Assembly (NCBI GenBank): GCA_955651875.1
Contig: CATPAP010000110.1
Coordinates: forward strand, 1 to 5,763
Origin: Candidatus Dormiibacterota bacterium
GTDB lineage: Bacteria > Chloroflexota > Dormibacteria > Aeolococcales > Aeolococcaceae
Direction: 5' to 3'
Length of the DNA: 5,763 nucleotides
This document shows, piece by piece, positions 1-5,763 of this stretch. The position numbers and the translations under genes are program-made. Under the pieces are notes generated by a model. That model was not told where the DNA came from. It ran no database searches and worked only from the letters and a program-made list of their open reading frames with translations. The first letter of the stretch is position 1; each line of letters begins with the position of its first letter.

Positions 1-46
1 ACAGCAGTACCAGCGCGGCGTAGACCGACACGGTGGTCGGGTTCAT
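1..46 (-). CDS. nuoL: Start of the next complex I gene, probably subunit L (NuoL), 3' end outside window
   Basis: Only 15 codons are inside the window. They read MNPTTVSVYAALVLL, a short polar start followed by the beginning of a hydrophobic helix, as expected for a multi-spanning antiporter-like subunit. The ATG (46-44) overlaps the nuoK TGA (45-43) in the same ATGA arrangement used at the I/J and J/K junctions, which supports it as a true start. No strong Shine-Dalgarno is visible upstream (only GAG within the nuoK end), so translation probably depends on coupling to nuoK. The name rests on gene order, since nuoL normally follows nuoK; 15 residues cannot by themselves exclude nuoM or another membrane subunit. 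Confidence 0.8.
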   Translation of the reverse strand, partial: MNPTTVSVYAALVLL

Positions 47-354
47 CGGCTCATTTCGTCGAGGTCATCCACGTCGAGATCCCGGCCCAGTCGAAAGACC
101 TGTGTGATCAGCGCCAGCCCCACCACCACCTCGGCGGCGGCGACGACGATGACCATGAAGGCGAAGACCTGACCTTCCTCGCTGTTGAGGAAGCGTCCGT
201 AGCCGACGAACACGATGTTGACCGCATTGAGCATCAGCTCGATGCACATGAACACCACGATGGGATTGCGGCGGATGAGCACACCGAGCGCGCCGATGCT
301 GAAGAGGAAGGCGGCCAGCCCGAGCAGGAATGGAAAGTTGTCGCTCGCGCTCAT
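43..354 (-). CDS. nuoK: NADH-quinone oxidoreductase subunit K (NuoK)
   Basis: NuoK (ND4L homologue) is a small membrane subunit that takes part in proton translocation. The 103-residue product matches the usual length of about 100. Three helices are apparent (about 8-27, 31-52, 64-87). The two membrane glutamates essential in the family are present: E39 in FMCIELMLNA and E75 in VAAAEVVVGLAL, equivalent to E. coli E36 and E72. The GVLIRRNP turn (24-31) and the C-terminal D-x-D-rich tail ending in EMSR are also typical. The ATG at 354 overlaps the nuoJ stop as ATGA and follows a GAGGTGGAGGTGGG purine-rich stretch that provides a strong ribosome binding site. The TGA stop (45-43) overlaps the ATG of the next gene. 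Nothing is missing or odd. Confidence 0.97.
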   Translation of the reverse strand: MSASDNFPFLLGLAAFLFSIGALGVLIRRNPIVVFMCIELMLNAVNIVFVGYGRFLNSEEGQVFAFMVIVVAAAEVVVGLALITQVFRLGRDLDVDDLDEMSR

Positions 355-1001
355 CCCACCTCCACCTCGATGCGGTCCTCTTCGAGAGCGAGATCGGGTC
401 GCCGTGCCAGCGCCGCCTCGCGCCGCAGCGGGCGGGTGTGCGTGCCGCGGCGCCTGGTCAAGTAGACCGCGCCCACCACCGCAACGAGCAGCAGCAGCGA
501 GGTGATCTCGAAGGGCAGCAAGAACGTGGTGAAGAGCTGGCCGCCGACCACCTGCACGTTGCCCGCAGTGTTGACGGTGCCGATGTCGCTCTGGTCGAAC
601 GCAAAAGCGTGGTACGGGTCGGACGCCTGGCCTATCTGCTGGGCACGGAAGACGTTGCTGGCGTTGAAGGTGATGCCGTTGCGCGCGGCGACGGTCATCG
701 CCACGGTGATCCCCAGGGCGACCACGGCGCCGATCACGAACCGGAAGTCGACGCGCACCCGATCCTCCGCCTCCGGTGACAGCAGGGCGATGATGAAGAC
801 AAAGAGCACCATCACCGCGCCCGCGTACACGATGAGCTGGACCACGAAGAGGAACTGCGCATTGAGCGCCAGGAAGATCACCGCGAGAGCGCCGATGGTC
901 AGCACCAACGAGAGCGCGGAGTACAGCGGCTGCGGGGAGAAGACGACACCAAGCGCGCTCAGCGCGGCGAGGACGCCGGCGACCCAGATGATCACGCTCA
1001 T
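351..1001 (-). CDS. nuoJ: NADH-quinone oxidoreductase subunit J (NuoJ)
   Basis: NuoJ (ND6 homologue) is a membrane subunit next to NuoH and NuoK whose third helix is part of the coupling pathway. The 216-residue product has five hydrophobic helices (about 4-20, 27-45, 51-75, 87-106, 157-183). The family signature LNAQFLFVVQLIVYAGAVMV (46-65) spans helix 3, and GGQLFTTFLLPFEITSLLLL (153-172) leads into helix 5. The tail (184-216) is Arg-rich and then acidic (ending IEVEVG); by the positive-inside rule it is cytoplasmic, which puts the unusually long helix 4-5 loop (about 107-155) outside. The same frame continues upstream to an ATG at 1214, but that extension overlaps nuoI and is low-complexity Arg/Pro/Gly sequence. 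The ATG at 1001 gives the family N-terminus, has AGGAGG 10 nt upstream, and overlaps the nuoI stop as ATGA. The gene ends by overlapping the nuoK ATG. Confidence 0.95.
   Translation of the reverse strand: MSVIIWVAGVLAALSALGVVFSPQPLYSALSLVLTIGALAVIFLALNAQFLFVVQLIVYAGAVMVLFVFIIALLSPEAEDRVRVDFRFVIGAVVALGITVAMTVAARNGITFNASNVFRAQQIGQASDPYHAFAFDQSDIGTVNTAGNVQVVGGQLFTTFLLPFEITSLLLLVAVVGAVYLTRRRGTHTRPLRREAALARRPDLALEEDRIEVEVG
358..368 (-). promoter_or_regulatory. Tandem GAGGTG ribosome binding site of nuoK
   Basis: The minus strand reads GAGGTGGAGGT just before the nuoK ATG at 354, so two overlapping Shine-Dalgarno-like cores are available at about 3 and 7 nt spacing. The same bases encode the acidic IEVEV end of NuoJ. 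Confidence 0.7.
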
Positions 1002-1627
1002 TGTGGGTCGGCCTCCTGGGGGGTGATCACCCGCGGCACGTGGGTCGGCACGCCGAGCTCGCCCGGGTGCGGGACGTCGGTGCGCTGCTCCTCCTCCTCC
1101 TCCTCCCAGGCGGCGCGCGGGCTCGGTCCTGTGGCCTCGAGCTCGCGGCCGTGCTGGTCGGCACCGGCACCGCGATCGCTGGAGGGATGGCGTCCGCCTG
1201 TGAACTTCGGCCACGCCTCGAGCAGTTCGGCCTTGGTGACCACGGTCCGCTCCCGTCGGTAGTCGGCGAGCTCGTAGCGTGGGCCGAGCGTGATCGCCTC
1301 GGTTGGGCAGGCCTCAGCGCAGTAGCCGCAGTAGATGCAGCGCATCAGGTTGATCTCGTAGCGCTCTGCGTAGCGCTCCCCGGGTGACACCGGGTTGGCC
1401 GGGTCGTTCTCCGCGGCTCCCACGTAGATGCACCCCACCGGGCATGCCGCAGCACACAGCTCGCAACCGATGCACTTCTCGAGGCCGTTGTCGTAGCGGT
1501 GGAGGATGTGCCGGCCGCGGTGACGAGGCGGCGTGGGCTTCTGCTCCTCCGGCCACCGCACCGTGATCGGCTTGCTCAGCATCGTCTTGAGCGTGAAGGC
1601 GAGCCCCTTGACGACCTCGATGAGCAT
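998..1627 (-). CDS. nuoI: NADH-quinone oxidoreductase subunit I (NuoI), with charged C-terminal extension
   Basis: NuoI is the ferredoxin-like subunit that carries clusters N6a and N6b and passes electrons towards N2 and quinone. The 209-residue product has an N-terminal amphipathic segment (MLIEVVKGLAFTLK), an RHRGRH basic stretch near 35-40, and two CxxCxxCxxxCP motifs: C52, C55, C58, C62 and C97, C100, C103, C107. The ferredoxin core ends near residue 143. About 65 hydrophilic residues follow, with a Glu6 run at 175-180 and a Pro-rich end. The core resembles E. coli and Thermus NuoI (about 180 residues), whereas the tail is the type of extension seen in some actinobacterial NuoI proteins. 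The frame is open back to 1693, but the ATG at 1627 is preferred because the family N-terminus begins there and GAGGGG (1639-1634) lies 6 nt upstream. The gap from the nuoH stop is 10 nt, and the TGA overlaps the nuoJ ATG. Confidence 0.96.
   Translation of the reverse strand: MLIEVVKGLAFTLKTMLSKPITVRWPEEQKPTPPRHRGRHILHRYDNGLEKCIGCELCAAACPVGCIYVGAAENDPANPVSPGERYAERYEINLMRCIYCGYCAEACPTEAITLGPRYELADYRRERTVVTKAELLEAWPKFTGGRHPSSDRGAGADQHGRELEATGPSPRAAWEEEEEEQRTDVPHPGELGVPTHVPRVITPQEADPQ
1012..1017 (-). promoter_or_regulatory. Ribosome binding site of nuoJ, inside the nuoI 3' end
   Basis: A perfect AGGAGG on the minus strand lies 10 nt before the nuoJ ATG (1001-999), within the last codons of nuoI. 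It supports the 216-residue NuoJ over the longer frame that starts at 1214, and allows independent loading as well as coupling at the ATGA overlap. Confidence 0.8.
1088..1105 (-). repeat. (GAG)6 trinucleotide repeat in nuoI
   Basis: Six perfect GAG codons in tandem (CTC on the plus strand) encode Glu175-Glu180 in the hydrophilic C-terminal extension of NuoI. The flanking codons are TGG (Trp174) and CAG (Gln181). The repeat lies well after the second iron-sulfur motif, so a gain or loss of units would keep the frame and should not touch the cluster ligands. It also creates overlapping AGGAGG cores within the coding sequence. Confidence 0.95.
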
Positions 1628-1633
1628 CAGCGG

Positions 1634-1639
1634 CCCCTC
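1634..1639 (-). promoter_or_regulatory. Ribosome binding site that fixes the nuoI start
   Basis: GAGGGG on the minus strand overlaps the nuoH TGA (1640-1638) and lies 6 nt before the ATG at 1627. It is the main reason to choose 1627 over the in-frame ATG at 1693, which would lie inside nuoH and add 22 residues unlike the family N-terminus. Confidence 0.8.
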
Positions 1640-2722
1640 ACGATGCCCGCACCGCGACGATCGCGCCGGTGACCACGATGTTGATGAGGCCAAGCGGCAG
1701 GAGCAGCTTCCAACCGATGTTCATGAGCCTGTCGTACCGGAAGCGGGGTATCGTCCAGCGCAGCCACATCATCACGAACAACAGCGCTGTCACCTTGGCC
1801 AGGAACCATCCGACACCCACCAGCCCGCCGAGCCAGTCGGAGTGGATCCACGGAAGCAGGGGAAGCCAGCCACCGAGGAAGACGAGTGTGGCGATGGCGC
1901 AGACGATCACCATGTTGATGTACTCGCCGAGGAAGTAGAAGCCGAATCGCATCGACGAGTACTCGGTGTGGTACCCGGCCACGAGCTCGGTCTCGGCCTC
2001 GGGGAGATCGAAGGGCAGACGGTTGGTCTCAGCCAGCGCAGCCGCGAAGTAGAGGATGAACGCGAGTGGCTGGAGCACGACGAACCACACGCCGTGCTGA
2101 GCGAGCACGATCTTCTCCAGGTCCAGCGAGCCGGCCAGGATGACGGCTCCCACCAGCGCGAACGCCACCGCCATCTCATAGGAGATGAGCTGGGCGGACG
2201 AGCGCAGACCGCCGAGCAGCGAGTACTTGCTGTTTGCCGACCAGCCGCCGAGAAAGAGCGAGTACACACCAAGGGAGGTGACCGCCAGCACGAAGAGCAG
2301 ACTGACGTTGACGTGAATGATGTCCCAGTGGAACGCGTAGCCACCGTTGCAGCCCTGGCCGACGAGCTGCCCTCCGACACAGGTCAACCCGCTGATGGGG
2401 ATGGCGGCGAACGCGAAGATCGCCGCGCCGCCGGCGAGCGCGGGTCCGACCATGTAGAGCAGCTTGTCGCGCCCTGACGGCGCGGCGTTCTCCTTGAAGA
2501 GCAACTTGACGGCGTCGGCGGCGGGCTGAAGGAGTCCGAGCGGGCCGACCCGGTTGGGCCCGACGCGCAGCTGGATGCGCGCCGCCACCTTGCGCTCGGC
2601 GAACGTCAGGTACGCGGCTGCGGTGGCCAGCGCGAGCAGCACGATCACCGCTTTGACGAAGAGCACAACGATGCCGTCTTCGCCGACGCGACCGACGTTG
2701 AAGACGTCGGAGAAGGCACCGA

Positions 2723-2726
<4 letters not shown>
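1638..2726 (-). CDS. nuoH: NADH-quinone oxidoreductase subunit H (NuoH)
   Basis: NuoH (ND1 homologue) is the membrane subunit that forms much of the quinone-binding chamber where the two arms of complex I meet. The 362-residue protein shows about eight hydrophobic helices (roughly 17-41, 92-112, 138-160, 178-200, 213-232, 262-288, 300-321, 341-360). Diagnostic motifs are AERKVAARIQLRVGPNRVGP (43-62), the GWSANSKYSLLGGLRSSAQLISYE block (161-184), AETNRLPFDLPEAETELVAG (232-251) and WLRWTIPRFRYDRLM (321-335). The acidic residues after LPFDLPEAE are those family knowledge links to quinone coupling. The start is GTG (2726-2724), inside the nuoG stop as GTGA. It places GPNRVG at residues 56-61, close to its position in E. 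coli NuoH (about 53), and no ATG near it gives a better N-terminus. The predicted outer loop after helix 2 carries two cysteines (C116, C126). Length is slightly above the usual 320-350. Confidence 0.97.
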
Positions 2727-4651
<1,925 letters not shown>

Positions 4652-5763
4652 CTACGCGCTCACCAGCTGAGCGCGCCCAGCCCGGACCGGGCACGTTCCG
4701 GCACCACAGTGCGCCTCGAACTCCTCACGGAACGCCTGGAACGCCGACATCACGAACCACGTCGCGGTGTCGCCGAGCGGGCAGAAGCACTTCCCGTTCA
4801 TGTTGTCGCAGATGTCAGCCAGCGTGTTCAGCTCCTCCGGAGTGCACATCCCCGCCTCGAGCCGGTGCATCAGGTCGGACTCGAAGTAGGTGCCCTCGCG
4901 GCACGGTGCGCATTTCCCGCAGGACTCGTGCTGGTAGAAATCGACGAGCCGCATCGACACGTTGACCAGGCACGTGGTCTCGTCCATGAAGATCATCGCG
5001 CCGGCTCCCAGCGACGAGCCCGCTTTGGCGACCGCGTCCATGTCGAGCGGCAGGTCGAGGTGCTCGGGCAGCAGCACCTGCATCGAACCTCCGCCCGGCT
5101 GGAATGCCTTGATCGGGCGATCCTTCCACATCCCCCCACACTCCTCCTCGAGGAGCTCGCGGATCGGTGTGCCCATCTGCATCTCGTACGTGCCGGGACG
5201 GTTGATGTGACCGCTGCAGCAGAACAGCCTCGTCCCGGCGCTCTTCTCGGTCCCGAGCGCCTTGAACCAGGCGCCGCCCCGCTGCACGATGTGGGGCAGG
5301 TTGGCCAGCGTCTCGACGTTGTTGACGACGGTCGGCTTGCCGTAGAGCCCCTTGATCGCCGGGAACGGCGGCTTGAGGCGCGGCTCACCCCGGTAGCCCT
5401 CGAGGGACTCGATCAGCGCGGTCTCCTCGCCGCAGATGTACGCCCCGGCGCCGCCGTGCACGATGACGTCACAGGCGAAGCCGCTGCCGTGGATGTCATC
5501 GCTGATGTGACCGGCGGCTCGGGCCTCCGCAACGCAGCGCTCGAGCAGGAGGCGCTGGTCGTGGTACTCGCCGCGGATGTAGATGAAGGCAACGTTCACC
5601 TGGAGCGCGTACGCCGCGAGCAGCAGGCCCTCGATGAGCTGGTGGGGATTCTCGTCGATGAGCGCGCGGTCCTTGAAGCAGCCCGGCTCGGACTCGTCGG
5701 CGTTGCAGCAGAGGTAGCGAGGGAAGACGTCCTTGGGCAGGAACCCCCACTTCATCCCGGTCG
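4652..5763 (-). CDS. nuoF: NADH-quinone oxidoreductase subunit F (NuoF), 5' end outside window
   Basis: NuoF is the NADH-oxidising subunit at the tip of the complex I peripheral arm. It takes a hydride from NADH onto FMN and passes electrons to the [4Fe-4S] cluster N3. The frame stays open to the window edge: two residues (Thr-Gly) precede the Met at 5753-5755, which matches the internal FPTG-x-KW segment of the family, so that Met is not the start and roughly the first 80-100 residues are missing. Counting from that Met, visible motifs are the FMN/NADH segment NADESEPG (18-25), YICGEET (106-112), the SLEG...PRLKPPFP region (117-132) and VNNVETL (144-150). N3 ligands are C279, C282 and C285 (ESCGKCAPC), with C325 in FCPLGD. 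The C-terminus matches the family end, with a short tail after C350. The TAG stop (4652-4654) directly abuts the nuoG ATG. Identification is secure; nuoE is expected just upstream. Confidence 0.97.
   Translation of the reverse strand, partial: TGMKWGFLPKDVFPRYLCCNADESEPGCFKDRALIDENPHQLIEGLLLAAYALQVNVAFIYIRGEYHDQRLLLERCVAEARAAGHISDDIHGSGFACDVIVHGGAGAYICGEETALIESLEGYRGEPRLKPPFPAIKGLYGKPTVVNNVETLANLPHIVQRGGAWFKALGTEKSAGTRLFCCSGHINRPGTYEMQMGTPIRELLEEECGGMWKDRPIKAFQPGGGSMQVLLPEHLDLPLDMDAVAKAGSSLGAGAMIFMDETTCLVNVSMRLVDFYQHESCGKCAPCREGTYFESDLMHRLEAGMCTPEELNTLADICDNMNGKCFCPLGDTATWFVMSAFQAFREEFEAHCGAGTCPVRAGRAQLVSA

Noticed and set aside
1002..1214. Upstream extension of the nuoJ frame to an ATG at 1214
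   Set aside because: The added 71 residues are Arg/Pro/Gly-rich, overlap nuoI out of frame, and precede a good start with AGGAGG at the right distance.
1628..1693. Upstream extension of the nuoI frame to an ATG at 1693
   Set aside because: It lies within the conserved end of nuoH, and the added 22 residues do not resemble NuoI. The ATG at 1627 has a GAGGGG site and the family N-terminus.
1533..2477. Long plus-strand open frame (314 codons) opposite nuoH and nuoI
   Set aside because: It is antisense to well-identified genes; its product is rich in His, Arg, Glu and Gly, without recognisable domains, and such frames are expected where codon third positions are GC-rich.
5753..5755. Met codon at 5755 as the nuoF start
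   Set aside because: The frame is open beyond it, and the surrounding residues match an internal conserved NuoF segment near the FMN site. The true start is outside the window.

Overview
The window is a contiguous internal piece of a bacterial respiratory complex I operon (NADH:quinone oxidoreductase, nuo). All genes are on the minus strand. Reading that strand from 5763 down to 1, the order is nuoF (5' end cut off), nuoG, nuoH, nuoI, nuoJ, nuoK and the first 15 codons of a seventh gene that is very probably nuoL. This is the common bacterial F-G-H-I-J-K-L order. nuoE and the other upstream genes, and the rest of nuoL with nuoM and nuoN, should lie just outside the window.

The DNA is strongly GC-rich, with heavy G/C use at third codon positions. 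This is why long shadow frames appear on the opposite strand. The organism is a high-GC bacterium. The NuoF, NuoG and NuoI sequences, and the charged C-terminal extension on NuoI, would fit an actinobacterial-type lineage, possibly a deep-branching one, but the window cannot settle the taxonomy and contains no rRNA or other marker.

Layout: 5763-4652 is nuoF (NADH/FMN/N3 subunit). 4651-2723 is nuoG (N1b, N4, N5 and N7 clusters). 2726-1638 is nuoH (membrane subunit at the quinone site). 1627-998 is nuoI (2x[4Fe-4S], N6a/N6b). 1001-351 is nuoJ, 354-43 is nuoK, and 46-1 is the start of nuoL. Packing is very tight: the F/G gap is 0 nt, G/H overlap by 4 nt (GTGA), H/I are separated by 10 nt, and I/J, J/K and K/L each overlap by 4 nt (ATGA). 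There is no intergenic stretch able to hold a promoter, terminator or RNA gene, so transcription must start upstream of the window, and translational coupling is likely.

Together the genes encode most of the electron path: NADH to FMN and N3 (NuoF), through the NuoG clusters, to N6a/N6b (NuoI), to quinone at the NuoH interface. They also encode the first membrane subunits that couple this to proton movement (NuoH, J, K, and L starting). I found no sign of a novel system, mobile element, CRISPR array or defence locus. The points worth a second look are modest: a (GAG)6 repeat encoding a Glu6 run in the NuoI tail, a short NuoG that still keeps the N7 ligands, a two-cysteine outer loop in NuoH, a long outer loop in NuoJ, and the overlapping start/stop architecture.
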